Source of the DNA: Euwallacea fornicatus
Lineage: Eukaryota; Arthropoda; Insecta; Coleoptera; Curculionidae
Assembly: GCF_040115645.1 (NCBI RefSeq)
Contig: NC_089542.1
Location: forward strand, 4,774,001 to 4,838,000
DNA: 64,000 bases
Reading direction: 5' to 3'
Made by a program: the position numbers and the translations under genes. The notes below the pieces were generated by a model that ran no database searches, was not told the origin of the DNA, and saw only the letters and a list, made by a program, of their open reading frames with translations. Shown here in pieces: positions 24,681-37,643 of this stretch (positions within the stretch are counted from its first letter, which is position 1; every line of letters starts with the position of its first letter).

Positions 24681-25260
24681 GTTCATAAATGGAGAGTGAG
24701 CCTTTGAAATTCATGTCTGCCTTCAAGAGATTCGTGAAAAATTTCCCACATTACAGTGCTTAAATCGCAATTTCGCGACACTTTGCATTATGTCGTGAAA
24801 TTGGTAGCGTCAAAAGGAAATCAGAAAGTGGGAGAGGATTACTTAAATGAACCCCAGAATTTGTTGAAAACGTGAGATAAGTAGTAGATAACAATCGTAG
24901 CTCATTTTCAAGAACATTTTCTCAACAAGTGGATGTATCAACTAGCATTTGTCATTTAATTCTTGAAAAAAATCTCGAAATATACCAACATTACACGACG
25001 ACTTTTTGAATTTAACGTTTTTCACTGATGAAAATTGGTTTCATTTATCGGGTTATATGAATTCACAGAAACAGCTACAATACCATTATAGCTGACTGAT
25101 ATTAGAATTTATGAAATTAAGTCATCAACCCACTTCACTTTGACGAATTATAGCATGGATACCTTCATCAGGATAGCGCGACGGCCCATACAACTAGAAC
25201 AACCATTAAGTATCTTAGGGAATACTATGATGAGCAACATACTAATAAAGTTCTAATAGA
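24680..25260 (+). pseudogene. Decayed mariner-like (Tc1/mariner superfamily) transposase
   Basis: Three family blocks are visible in order but in different frames with stops between them. They are a helix-turn-helix region resembling TPEFVENVR...FSRTFSQQVDVSTS (about 24,850-24,960), the first catalytic block FTDENWFHLSGYMNSQ starting at 25,021, and a second block HQDSATAHTTRTTIKYLREY starting at about 25,166. FTDE and QDSATAH contain the first two catalytic aspartates of the DDE/D triad. The reading frame is broken many times, so the copy is dead. Terminal inverted repeats were not located. Confidence 0.75.
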
Positions 25261-25644
25261 GTAAGAAACTTGCATATGGACTGCATCTATTCACAACAAT
25301 CTCTGTATTTAATCTCACTTAACTATTTCTTATTCCCAACATAAAAAATGCAATTTTTTAAACTTCAATGCACACAATTAAAACCTTAAATATAAAATTT
25401 TCAGGATGTGAAAGTGTTTCTCCATAGACTCTCATTAAAATCTTTGATAAAATAAAATGTAAAGATAGTTTGTGTTTAGAAAATAACGGACAACATTTTC
25501 AGCAGTTTTTGTAAATGGGTTTTGTAAGTAAATAAATATTTGTTAGATTTATTTATATTTCACTTTTTCTTGGCGATTACTAAAGATTAAAATTAAAAAT
25601 GAGATTAGGTTTATTTGTTTATATTCGGGATTGCATAGATTATA

Positions 25645-28600
25645 TCAAAGACATAGGGGCTCGGTGTCAAATAATTCCAAAATCTTCTTAACCAGAAATT
25701 TTTTAAAACGTACGGTACTACATTAAAAAAGAGAAAATATTAAATAAAAGGAAAGATGCCAAATATATTGATAATAAAAAAATTTAATAATCTTTAAGCT
25801 TTGCAAATAGAAATGTGGCACCATCGCTCATACTTCGACTCACAAACGATACTCACTTGGACACCATTATGTAGAGGTCATGTCGGTAGGGGGCAGTCAT
25901 CAGAGCATACAAATAGGGATTTGCACACGCGTTCAGAGGGTAAAAAAACACCAGCAAAATTTTGGATTTTGTGATGTTGATGAGGGGGTAACCCAATAGT
26001 GCACACAGACCGAAGAAAGCCACCGGAGTGTATGTGGCAAAATCTATAAAAAATTTATCAAATGAAGAAAATAAATATACAACTTAGATTTTGATTTAAG
26101 ACAAGGTAATGTTGTCAAACAGCGTCTACCGACCAATAAAAATTAGCAGGGCCATTTTCTTCGCAATGGTCATCTCTCCATGATGGCTGGCTCTTCGAGT
26201 CTCATAGCCCAAACTCAGGTATATTTGAGTGTAGCAGAACACAATGAGCGCTAATGAGAAGCCATTGATCACGAATATGCTGTAGAGATATGCCTTGTCA
26301 AAGAGCGACTTCACTTGCATTGGCAGGCAGATACTAAAAATGGTAAATCGTATCATAAAATAGTGAAACGAACATGTCAAACTTCCACCACCTAGAAAAA
26401 TTGGGCGCAGCATTGCTATTTCTTGAAATTTTGATCCCGTTTTTAAGAAACGAGACACTAATCTATGGCGGCCAATTGTAGTACACGGCGGCAGTTATAC
26501 GTAACGTCCGGTTTTTTTAAAATATGATAAGCATATACCTGGTGCTGCTGTAGTTGCTGATTTCAAACAAGGGAAACATGGCCATCACAATAGAGTAAAC
26601 CCATCCTCCGATCATAATTTTCACTGCGGTTGCAAGCCTTATGCGTTTGGTTAGATCGATAGCGTATTTAATGGCGAACCATCGCTCCAAAGTCACCACT
26701 GTCAGGGTGAAAATTGAGAGATGGCCTGCAAAGACTGTAAGAAAGCCTGCGATTTGACACCCAATTCCTAGGTAAAAATAGATTTAAAAAATTTGATGGT
26801 AGACGTGTTTACTACCGGTCTCTAACCATATTGCCAGTCATAAGCAAAGTTGAAGTAAGTTCCTACAGAGTGAAAATCCATGGCTGCTATTAAGAACAAA
26901 TACAGCCCCATGCACAAGTCCGCAAAGGCCAGATTACATATAAGAAATCTCGACACGTTAATCTGAAATTAGTTAGAAAGAACTCTTGGATCACCAGATT
27001 TAAATACCACAACATTTAATTTACCAAGTTAAAACTCAGTGACTGAAGTCTCAACTTACCTCGGTCTTGCTGAACCATATTACAATGATCACAGATATAT
27101 TCCCCACCACCGCTAGGATGACTACGAACCACACCGAATTCCGCACCCATGTGAATCCCATAATATCATCACAAGGGTTCAGGGCGTCAGGTTCCGGGGT
27201 ACATTGTACAGTATGCAGCTTGAAACTAATATTCCCACATAAAATTTCAATGTAGGTGGTGTTGATAGCAGTGGGGCTTGAATGGAACGTCCCCATGTCC
27301 TCTCCCATAGATTCATCGTAATAATTCGGACTGGGCTTCTCATTCTCGATAAAATGCCCGATCAAAGGCTTCTGAGTCGCTTCTGAGGTTCTAAGCAGGG
27401 TTCGATTTAAGATCATTTGTGGTCTGCTAAAATAGGGGTTTTTTGATTGATCATGACGAATGATTTTACTTGTTGAGAGGTGACTCACTAATCCAGATCT
27501 CCCAAGGATCTTCTTCTTTTTTTATAATTAGTCTGAAATGACATCTGACTTTTGAGGCAAATTTGGCGCATGCTTTCCTCGTAGGCGGCGTGCTTGGTGG
27601 GCGCATGCTGTTTCGGGTATTTGAACGCGCAGCAGTGAAATGGATGGGTCAAAATCGCAGTTTTGAGGCTCTATTTTTGTTTTCAATTAGAGAAGTGGTC
27701 GTCCCAGATTTATACAGTGAGTAAAAATATTATTATATTTAGATCTTTCCAGAGTTTGTTTGGAAACACCCTGTATCATACATACTTGCAAGTCATAGAG
27801 ACTAGGAATGGTATGAAATGAAGGAGTATCCCGGATTTTTAGCACCTCCAAAATATCCAATCCGACGTAGGGCAAAGTTTTAATGGCAGTTTTAGATAGG
27901 TCCCTGTACATACAGAGATCAATGGCAAATAAAGCGATTGTGACATTTGATCACTTACAGCTCTCTCAAATTCATCAGCCCTTTGAAAGCGAACTCACCC
28001 AGCTGCGTTAGCCTTGGATTTGCCGTAATTTGTCTAGAAATATGAGACGGCTCAGATCTCATTATAAAGGGATTGAAAATTCATATATCTATATTAAATA
28101 AAAAAAAATGAAAAACATCAAATTTACCACTTACAGCTTCCCAATTTGAGATCCATTAAAAGCGTAATCTTCTATCGCAGATATTTCGTTGAAATTCAAG
28201 GTTCTATAAAGGAATACATCATTCAAATGTCTATTTAAACAAGCAAAAAGTAGAAGCTAGAATCAGCTTGTGGAGCCATCTATCGGCAGCTGAAAACTTA
28301 CTTACACTTGCTGCGCGGAAACTTTAATAGAGTTGGTAAACAATTTCTCGATTTTGTTATGATCCAAATCTCTGAAATAAATTTGAGAAGAAGAGCATGA
28401 ACACATGTAATTTTTCAATGCATTTTTAAGTTTTTTGACATCTGTCGCTTTTGAAAAATCAAAATACTTACTAAGTACTTACAATAACGATAGAGGATTC
28501 TCTGAGGGCAGGAAATAAAGCTCTGGCACTTCACGCAGGCCAGTGTAGAGAATGCGGCTAAAAAAAAATTGTTTTGTATGAAATTTAGTAATCGTGCGAA

Positions 28601-29373
28601 AAGTAGACAGATCTGAGAATAAACTACACCCCTCTACTGCGACAAGCTCCACACCCCAATAAATCAGGACATTGCTTTTCAATGGATGATTCCTAATGAG
28701 TTAGAGAAAGTGCTTCCTCTTTTTTGCCCGAAAGGTTGAGGTACAGGTCACATCCTGCGAACAGCAATAAGCCCCTCCTCCTAACAGACTAAAGTATTAG
28801 TCACTCCCATCGGCGCTTTTAAGCTTACATTAAAGCACACAATTTGTTCTTCATTAAGGCCTAAATAAGGCGGAAACATAAAAAACGACTTACAGCGATC
28901 TAAAATGTTTTGAGGAAATCCCCTTCAGCAGCCTGTAAACGAACTTTATCTGCGGCGCTTTGTAGATATATCTGTAACAAAAAAACAATAACAAGCCCGA
29001 ACCAAACCGTTTTCACTTACATTGTCCTTAAATTGGGAATATCTGCAAACGTCCCTTCCTCAATCACCCTCAAATTGGGCAGGTCGGACAATACCACATC
29101 CTGCAGTCTCATCCTATAGGGATCCAAAGACCTGCTATGTATCGTGGAAATATTCCTCGTGCTGGAGATGCTCAGTTTGTTGAGGCTGGAGTTGAGATTG
29201 GAGGGAACCTCGGTGAGGCCTTGGCCGTAGCAATGCACCTCGAAATCGTCCTCGTGTGAGTAGATGGAGCAGTTGTATGAGCAAGAGGGCTTTAATTGGT
29301 TAAACGTGACTAGGGAGTCGGGGAGGACGGGGTTGAGGAAAATGAAGGTTGACAGAAGGACCATACGACGCAT
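25645..29373 (-). CDS. Lgr1: Lgr1, leucine-rich-repeat glycoprotein hormone receptor (GPCR)
   Basis: Predicted exons are 29,373-29,021, 28,971-28,894, 28,557-28,483, 28,371-28,306, 28,203-28,135, 28,033-27,959, 27,903-27,786, 27,670-27,489, 27,426-27,060, 26,962-26,827, 26,767-26,539, 26,333-26,134, 26,043-25,857 and 25,717-25,645. They give 735 residues in consistent phase. A signal peptide (MRRMVLLSTFIFLNPV) is followed by a Cys-rich cap, then one leucine-rich repeat per 66-78-nt exon, all phase 2, as in the FSH/TSH receptor family. The hinge has HCCAF and CDDIMG. Seven membrane helices follow, with TLERW after TM3, SICLPM, and NACANPYLY in TM7. The ligand is expected to be GPA2/GPB5 thyrostimulin (family knowledge). 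The short C-terminal exon is less certain: without splicing the protein stops at VSK. AATAAA lies at 25,610-25,615. AAATTTCAG just before the ATG suggests a 5' UTR intron. Confidence 0.9.
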
Positions 29374-30489
29374 GACCTGAAATTTGGACCAACTTCTTAG
29401 AGGGTGGAGATATGGAGCCACGCCTCTTAGAAGTAACTGTTGAAGTCACGCCCTCACTTAATTATATGTTTTGGGGAGTTTTCGGGTTAGTTTAAGGAGC
29501 TATGGACAGCGCCGTGTTCCTGTACTTTATTACAGCTTTTTTTTAAGGAACTCAACGCATAAAATCAGGCTTTTCCTGTATGTTTAGATAGTTAATTTGG
29601 AGCAATTATCAGTGGCCGTAAATAACGCAGACTGGTTGTTTGTTTTGTGTCACATGCATCACATTATTAGTATGTGAAGTACAAACAATATCAAGCGTTT
29701 TTCGCCTCGTGTCTCGAAATAAAACGTTTTGAGCCATCCGTACGTTATCGACAACGATTTCTTTATTGGGGTGGGAAAATGCATCCTAGTTCTTGATCAT
29801 TGTCGATGCAAAAACCTGTATATTAGGCCTAACCGAATTAATTTTCTCACCGTCACGCAACTTCAATCAATTTGTCAGAATGCATGAGGGATTGATAGGT
29901 GTGGCACACGGGGTTTTGACCCATCCCTCTGAAGGTTTGGTCTCGCAAGTCCTTTAAAAATATTTTATTTGTCGCCTAACAACAAAAATTTGCCATCACA
30001 ATTCGATTTATAACCACTTTGCACTCACCACAGGGGCTTTGCCAGTTTATTCGAGATATTTACATTAAATTAGATTTATGAGTCTACGCGGCCATGATCA
30101 CCCATAAAATTCCAATACCTTTTTGCCTAATGAAAAAATGGCAAACATCGCTCTTAATGCCCAAATTACGACGCTTTGTTGATTAAGCCCAATTAACAGA
30201 TGGCGATCCAAAAAATCTGGAAAACTCCTACACTTAACTGACTTACGTCTGGATGCGATCAGGATATCCGTATAGATTTGCGTGTAAATCACCACCGTAC
30301 TTGTAAATCTTGGCATACATTCTGTATCTATTTGTGTTTGCTAATTAATCCATTTGAGCCAATATCGTAAACACTCGAGTATGTCTGATAAGGAATTTCC
30401 TCGATTAATGCAGGATGGAGGCCATCGCCTGGATACAGGTATTTTTACCACATTCTTCACTCTAAGGCAGAATAATGTTAATGAGAGTT

Positions 30490-30700
30490 TCATGCTACGC
30501 CAATGAAATTTTATGAGGTGGCAGCTGCCCGCCACTGATTCAAATTGTTGAATTTCAAGATTCGAAGGAAGTGAAACCAGAGGCGCACGTAAAGCGTAAG
30601 AAGTCAATTTTTTCTTTTAATCAGGAATATCCTTGGGGAAAGTATTCAATTCCATTCTTAATTATTGTGTTGCGTCGATGAAGTTTTATGAATCAAGAAT
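30490..30700. repeat. Two tandem copies of a ~173 bp unit
   Basis: TACGCCAATGAAATTTTATG at 30,496 recurs, as TGCGTCGATGAAGTTTTATG, near 30,671, about 175 bp on. The body between them (AGTGAAACCAGAGGCGCACG, then TTAATTATTGTGT) matches the body of the unit at 32,408. Confidence 0.5.
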
Positions 30701-32399
30701 TGTGAATACTGGGTGTACCAAATTAAGTGCGCACATTTGTTAACGTTGTTATTGGTAGAGAACCCTAGTTTTAATTGCAAACAGTTGAGTTCTTGAGCTA
30801 TGGTGACACCAGACAAACAACTGAACTTCGCGTTATAAAGATAATAAAAAGAAAACACTTTTTTATGGATCACTGTGTATACGCTCGATAATGTAAACTA
30901 ATTCAAACCAAGGGTGGTCCACATTATCGAAATGTTTACATTGTGCACGTGATTTAGGTAATAAACAATTTATTGAAGAAATGGTCAATGCATATACTGG
31001 GGGTCTAGGCGAATCCTGGATTTAGGAGATTAACATGGAAAATTGATTTTTGTTTTTTTTGCGCTTGCACGGATTATTGAATTGAAAAACTTTTACATGG
31101 AGGTCATAGTACTCAAGACCGACCCTCATTTAGAAAAATTTTCTATTCTCTAATGAAAGTCGTTTTGGTTCAACATATCTTCAAATTGAAAAAAAATTTG
31201 AATGTTCCGCGTAACCGTTCGAGGCCGCGATTGGTCAGAATCACGGTTAAAATTAAACAAACAAAACAGACGTCTCGATTCTGACCAATCATGACTACGA
31301 ACAATTACGCGGGATATTCAAAATTTTGAAATTTCGAGGAGATTTAAAAAAAACTTCAGCAAGTTTTTTCTTTTTTAATGAATATTTTTTGATACATTGA
31401 GCTATTTTTATTTCTAGTTGTGCAAGCGGCAATCCATCAAATTAACTTAAAAAAGTTAAAGGTATATAAAGTCGGTGTTTGGTAAATCTATTAACTATCA
31501 ATTAACTTCCATCCTTTCGGTATCTCCCACATGAAGTTGATGAACTGATTGAAAATTATGAACAAACTTGAATTTCTTAGAAATTCGCATAATTGTATAA
31601 ATAAGGGTAGGCCGTTTTCTCTTGCAAAGTCTCTCATAGATTTTTTAGAGAATGCTTCAAAAAATGGTAGAACATTAATTTCGGTGTGTTCATTTATCAA
31701 CTTCTTCTCCTTTTTTTTTGAAAAAACGTTGTCATTTTTCCGAAATATTGGGTCAAGGTTTAAAAAACATTCACTACTATGAAAATTTCTTCCTAGAAAT
31801 CTCGAGGTTTCGAACAGAATTTTGAGTTCGGATTCAGAGGTTCGCAATACCTGTTTAATGCACTGATACTGTTTTTGTTAGATTTTATATACAGTTCTCA
31901 TACATATATCACATTTTTCTTCCTGTGAAAAGGGTATTTTAAAATACTTTAGCACATTTATTACAAATTTACAAATGCCTTAAGTTAGAAATTTTATACC
32001 AATAATATCTTAAAAAATATATACACTAAAAAAAATATTTGTATAATATATAAGTTTTTTTGTATGAAATTAAACTAGTTTTAATTTCATTTATAAAAAT
32101 GCACAGTGTTTTACTTAAAAAAAAGTGTTTTTCGACTATTTTTACAACGCGATGTTCAATTGTTTTTCTAGTACCACCGTCGCAACCAGCTCAAAAAACT
32201 ATAACTCCGTGCAATTTACACTAGGGTTCTATATCTACTAATAACAAAATTAACATTGGTGCACATTCAGTCTGGTACACTCTGTATTTTAAGTCTGTGT
32301 AATTTGAAGTCTAACAGGAATCGAAAACCAAAGACGCCCAATTAATACTTTTTCTTAAATCAGAGCTGTCATTCAAACAATGTAAAATTCTAAAAATAG

Positions 32400-32610
32400 T
32401 TGTTGCTTTACGCCAATGAAGTTTTGCGAGTGGAGAGCTTCGTCCTTGTTATTTCAATTTGAAAAATTTGAAAGTTAAGACGAAGCGAAACCCAGATGTG
32501 TACAAAGCTTGAAAATCTAGAATTTTCATTTTCATCAAAGGTTGTCTTAAGAAAATATAAATTCCTAGAAATAATTATTGTGTTGCGCCAATGAAGTTTT
32601 ATGAATCTAC
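32400..32610. repeat. Second pair of the ~173 bp unit
   Basis: TTACGCCAATGAAGTTTTGC near 32,408 is followed after about 173 bp by TTGCGCCAATGAAGTTTTATG near 32,583. The body contains GAAGCGAAACCCAGATGTG, corresponding to the 30.5-kb copy. Confidence 0.5.
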
Positions 32611-33424
32611 TCCTTTGCACCCGATTTTTTTCAATTGAGGAAAACTAAATTTCTGGACACTAAATATTTCTCCAGATTTTGACAGAAATATCAAAAATTG
32701 TAGATTTTTTTTTTATATTCAAACATGTTCGAAGTTCATGGAAAATGTCACTTTTCTGTCACCGAAAAATTTAAGTAGATTTAAGAGTTGTAGATACCTG
32801 GCGAAAAATTTACCATTTTCCAGTTCAAACTTGATTTATAATAAAGGAAATTCCCCTTGTTAGCAATTTTGTACTTCGGAAAAATTTGAAATGCGGAAAA
32901 ACAGCTAAATTTTGAATGTTAAAAAATGTTAAATTTTTAAAAACTAAAAAAAAAATTTAATTTTCAATGCTAAAAAATGTTAAATCTCAAATGCTGAAAA
33001 TTCGCAGAAAAAAAGATAACTCGCCATTATTTTTTGTGTGCAGCTGATTCTTGTTAGGGAAATATTAATTAATCCACATCCGAGAATGCAATTTTTTTCA
33101 AAACAGGCGTGCTTTTTTAGCTTTCTCCAACCTTCCCCCTTCCCAAGTAGCCCCAAATTGTTATTGAAAATTCTCGAAAATATTGACCCAACGAATTATT
33201 GCACAGTTACGAAACGTTCCATTTAGTGTCGAGATATTGTTGAGATGTTTAAGCCTAAGCATTACATTAGCACTGACATGATAATGGGGAGTATTCCAGA
33301 TATTTATAACCAGTAAATTTTCATAAATACGCCAAATCTCAAGGGTCCAAAAATATCGCAGTTCTTCAACCTTTTATGAACCTTTTACGCTTCTTTAATT
33401 TATTCGGAATATGGATGTACTTAA

Positions 33425-33438
33425 CCCCCCCCCCCCCC
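33425..33438. repeat. Poly-C tract
   Basis: Fourteen consecutive C bases occur here, followed by more C-rich sequence at 33,475-33,490. A comparable 12-base run is at 14,807-14,818. Confidence 0.8.
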
Positions 33439-34084
33439 TAAAAAAAATGATAATAGATCGGATAAATGTACGCGCCCCCCCGCCCCTGACCCCGCCTCTA
33501 TATTAATGCGTGCTCACTAGAGTGATAATTTGATTAAGACCGAGTGGAAATGGGATTAAATGACTGCGAAGCAAATTAAGTAGCTTTACAAACGTGATGG
33601 GTTTCAATTTGTTTTGGAATTAGCGAAAATTAGTTTTGTGGAGCGTCTTGGGGAGTCTGCGAGTGCGAAATATGATGCAGAAAAATACTACAAAACATGT
33701 CGGATTATTTTGGGCAAAAAGTTTTTTTTCTGCTGCGTTTTCTCAACAGCAAGACGAAAAAGAGGCACTTTTACTGCTGCCACCTTATTCGTATCGGAGT
33801 CGAATGGCCAGCAGCGTATCAGTTGGGGTTCAAGGAAACGTCTTCATTTATTTTTTCCAATATGTAAAAATTGTTATACTGTAATAAAACTTACTTCGTT
33901 AATTGTGCCACTGACCCAGCAAGCACCCTTTTCAGGGCGGACCAGATATCTTCGATACCTTCGGCAAGAATAATGCAACATTTGGACGCACGAAACAGTA
34001 TTTATTAGCGAAAAATACCTGTTTATATACAGGAACATGAAACATCGTTTTAACGGAAATTTAATTTGTCATTCAGCGCATTTG

Positions 34085-34600
34085 CTAATATACAGGGTGT
34101 TCCATTTTTAAAACTCACCTTTTGCAGATTTACTGTATAACTGTAGAAGCATTAGTTTTGAATAATCCTGTGGACGGTGGATCACCTTTTTCCACACGAG
34201 ACAAAGACGTCTCCAAGCTTTCCGCTTTTTCCGAATTTGAAATCGCATTGTAAAAGACATTTATCGTGGCATTATTCTGAACAGCAAAAATTAATTCATA
34301 TCTTGCTAACAGCTGGAGGTACCTGCAGGAACCATCAAGCGCAAATGATCAAAAGGTAACAGCGAACTTAAAAATGGAATAATATACAGGGTGTACCATT
34401 CAATATACCAGAGTTCCTACTGCTTTTTTATGCAAGGTGTCCCCGACATGAGGGTACAAACGAGTATTGGACACTAGAACGTAAGAAAATAGATTACCTG
34501 TAAATAGATTAACCTGAACTAACCTGCCTTAAACAAAAGGTGCTAGTTCTTATTTTGCAGGGTGTCAAAGTAATTTTGGAAAATGAAGTAAAATATACAT
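34085..34600. repeat. Cluster of ACAGGGTGT insertion-end motifs
   Basis: ACAGGGTGTTCC at about 34,093, ACAGGGTGTACC at 34,385, CAAGGTGTCCCC at 34,433 and GCAGGGTGTCAAAG at 34,557 share one core. Inverted forms (CACCCTGTAT) occur at 36,655, 27,765 and 59,433. This looks like the ends of several nested nonautonomous elements. No transposase was found. Confidence 0.4.
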
Positions 34601-34979
34601 CTGTATAATTTGAATTTTGAAAAAAAATTTTTGGCCAGACAATTTTTTGGGCAACCTTGTAATGATTAAATTAATGCCATTCCTTGGTTCTATATCTCTT
34701 CTGCTAATTACAAAGCTATTAATATAACAAAAATATTTTTGGGGACCCTGTATTTGGCGATTTTATTTAATCGCCATTTTGAAGAATAAAAAGAGTGAAT
34801 ATTGTTTTAGTCTAATTATGTAGCGGTGAGTAAACGGATATTGAGGGCAAATGACGTTAATAATTTAAATTTATCGTACAAAATCGATCCATTACGTAAC
34901 ACGTAGAAATTTCAATGTCAATGCATTGAAATGACTTAAATACAAATTGAATCTGGACAAAATTTGTTCAGGATGTGCC

Positions 34980-35500
34980 AAATAACGAAATCTAAATCAA
35001 TTCATACATCGCTATCAAAACAAAAGTTGTCTGCATCCACATACGAAAATTCAATATGGCATTAATCAACCCGCCACCTCTCTCTGTTCATGAGATTTTC
35101 AAAAAAATCAGCGCGTCGCTAGAGACGACTTACGTCAATGAATCGTTTAAAAATAAACGTGTTCAATATTTTTTAAACACACGTTGAAATGACGAACATG
35201 GAGGGCGTCAGCTGAAGATAATTAAAAAAAGGGTGTAAAATAAATAAAAACATGTTTTTATAAAATAAGAAAAAATTGCTACGCCTCTGGAGACGACCTA
35301 CGCGAATGAATAATTTTCAGATAAACTCCTTTAAGCTTCTTTAGAAAAGTGATCAAGTGACAAAAATTAGGCACGTACACTTAGATGTATACAGTATGTC
35401 CCACACTAGAAAATTTAAACCAATCCATATATCGAATGTCGTATTTATCGGCCTTCAACCGCTCTCCGTTTATGAGATTCCCATCATTATCTCGCACACA
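34980..35500. repeat. Duplicated intergenic modules
   Basis: AATTCATACATCG ... CTCTCTGTTCATGAGATT (34,997-35,098) recurs as AATCCATATATCG ... CTCTCCGTTTATGAGATT (35,420-35,482). GAGACGACTTACGTCAATGAAT (35,121) recurs as GAGACGACCTACGCGAATGAAT (about 35,292). This indicates repeated units of a transposon-derived sequence. Confidence 0.45.
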
Positions 35501-35949
35501 GTATACATTGCACTGAGCATGTTTACACTTCGAAGATGCGAAAATGGCTATGTTTACCTTGGCCCAATTTTCTAGATATCTTTCAAATTCATAACGTTTA
35601 TGATAAATGGTTCAAACTATGAAGTGATTTACGAGTTGATTCTTTGCAGCCGGTTAAAATGTCTTATTGTTTGGGATATTTACAAGAGGGCAAAATATCT
35701 GTACGTATTACACATATTCTACACATATTGAAAGATAATATTTCGTCGCAAGTTGTAATAAGTGGAATCAATAGGAATTCGTTATCAATTGCAGTACCGA
35801 TATAGATTGATAAGTAGAACTGTTAGGTCAGATTGATGGTTTTAATATCATATCAGCGTTAAATTAAGAAATTTATTGAGTCATTAAGAAGGATTTGTAG
35901 TTTATTTAAAATTTATTTAGCGATATTTTGGAATTTTTCTTTTTTTTTA

Positions 35950-36240
35950 AGATTGAGAGGTTTTCAGTGGCGCACTCAAAGAATTCGCTTTTCTTACGTC
36001 TGAAAGCACAGTAATACATTTAAATTGATTTATCATGGCTTTTTCAGAGACGCCTTTTAATCTTTATTATTATTGTTTTGATTTATATGGCGACACTTTA
36101 GAATTTTTCGATTTTGTTGGCTAAAAATTCCAGTGGCGTATGCAAATACCAATATTTTTTTACAGTTGGAAGCACAAAGAGACGATTAATTTAATTTATC
36201 AGCCCTTCCAGAGATATTCCAGCTGTCAATCATCGTGAAA
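35950..36240. repeat. Tandem ~165 bp repeat, second locus
   Basis: TTCAGTGGCGCACTCAAAG at 35,966 and TCCAGTGGCGTATGCAAAT at 36,130 start two units 164 bp apart. Each continues with GAAGCACA, then AATTTATCA, then CAGAGA. The key phrase is shared with the repeats at 17.6 and 47.6 kb. Confidence 0.5.
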
Positions 36241-36430
36241 ACACAAGATCAAAGTAATAGAGCCCCAAAAAGATCTCTAAATATAAGGGATAAGGATATA
36301 AAAAAGGCCAAATTCAGCGAAACTCGCGTAACACGAAATCGAAAAAACTACATAAAATGCCAAATTTCGTCAAAAAATTTTGGGGTTAATTCATTATAAG
36401 AAAACTACCCCTAAAAATTTCAAAATTTTA

Positions 36431-36433
<3 letters not shown>

Positions 36434-36466
<33 letters not shown>
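36434..36466. repeat. (GA)n microsatellite
   Basis: An uninterrupted GA dinucleotide run of 33 bases. Confidence 0.95.
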
Positions 36467-36468
<2 letters not shown>

Positions 36469-37365
36469 GGTTTTTGTTCTTTAGAAAATGGTGACAATAG
36501 CTCTAACTGATGCTTGGAAACGGGGTCTTAACGTGAATAAATTTAAGAGTTACTTTTTAAAAATAAATTCACCATTCAAAAATTCAACACAGTTTGATGT
36601 TACCTGTGAACTTCTTACGTAGATCTTTAGGCAACAATGGCCTAATATTTGGAGCACCCTGTATAGTAACCCGTTAGTTTTCGGTCTCGACCCTCTCGAG
36701 CGATCCCTCGTTCTCGACTGCCTCAACTTCTCGAGCTCAATCGATATGTCAAAATTGACACGAGTCTTTTAGGGAGGGCGAAAAGAAGGTAATGGAGAGG
36801 CGCACACTTACCGCCCACATCCGAAGTTCCGTGAAAACACGAAACTTTATTGCTCACTTATAAACAATCTAATAAACCATAACCAACGCCGAACGCGTCA
36901 TTTTTCACAGATTCATTTCGCAGTTAAGACCGAGTTTCGTGGCAGCTCTCTAGAGATGCAGAACGATTTGAAAACTCGGAAAACGCGCCTTCCGGATCGG
37001 GGAAGATACTCGGTGTGCGTGCGTGCGCATTTGCGCAGAAAAAAAGAGCGTGTGAGAAGCCATGATTGGAGTTGTGGGAACCATGAGAAGTATACTGAAT
37101 CGACCGATAGCGGTACCATTTGAATTTTTTAAACCATTTCATGTCATAAAATTTACTTATCAAAAACAAAAAAAAAGACAAAATTTCCTTAACAAAAAAT
37201 ATATAATCAGTCATTATAATCTAAAAACCCATCGTAATAATCAATAAGATCCTTCGCACCCTCTCACACTTCACATGTGAAATAGCAGCATTTGTGAGTT
37301 TGATACATGTTACCTTTTTGGTTAAGCACTCAAAACAATTGTCTGCCGCCATTTTGGAGATCCAA

Positions 37366-37643
37366 TTAATTAGGCAGACGACGACCATGATATTTCAGAA
37401 CCTGTGCGCAGTCGCACTTCCCTGAAGGGATAATGGCCGCTATTTTGGAAATGCACAGTACATAGCAGGGAGACCGTTCGGCTGCAGTGTTTTAAATATT
37501 ACTTCCCACAATTTTTTTCTTAGTTATTACGTACCTTTTGAAGGTGTATCTCGTGCGACTCCATGGGTCGACTTAGGACTCATTGTAAGGATTAATCCTA
37601 ACACCAAGCACAGGGCTATAATGGGTACGGTTAAACGGGTCAT
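37366..37643 (-). CDS. Candidate short secreted peptide precursor, two exons
   Basis: The exon at 37,643-37,535 encodes MTRLTVPIIALCLVLGLILT as a strong signal peptide, continues MSPKSTHGVARDTPSK and ends in a good GTACGT donor. A possible second exon at 37,421-37,366, after the acceptor ATCCCTTCAG, keeps phase. It adds GKCDCAQVLKYHGRRLPN and a stop, giving 54 residues in all. The signal peptide exon is moderately convincing. The second exon is a guess, and the true continuation could be elsewhere to the left. I recognise no known neuropeptide or antimicrobial family. Confidence 0.3.

Noticed and set aside
33614..33973. Plus-strand ORFs of 119 and 82 codons
   Set aside because: They overlap in different frames, match no family I know and lie in a repeat-rich stretch.
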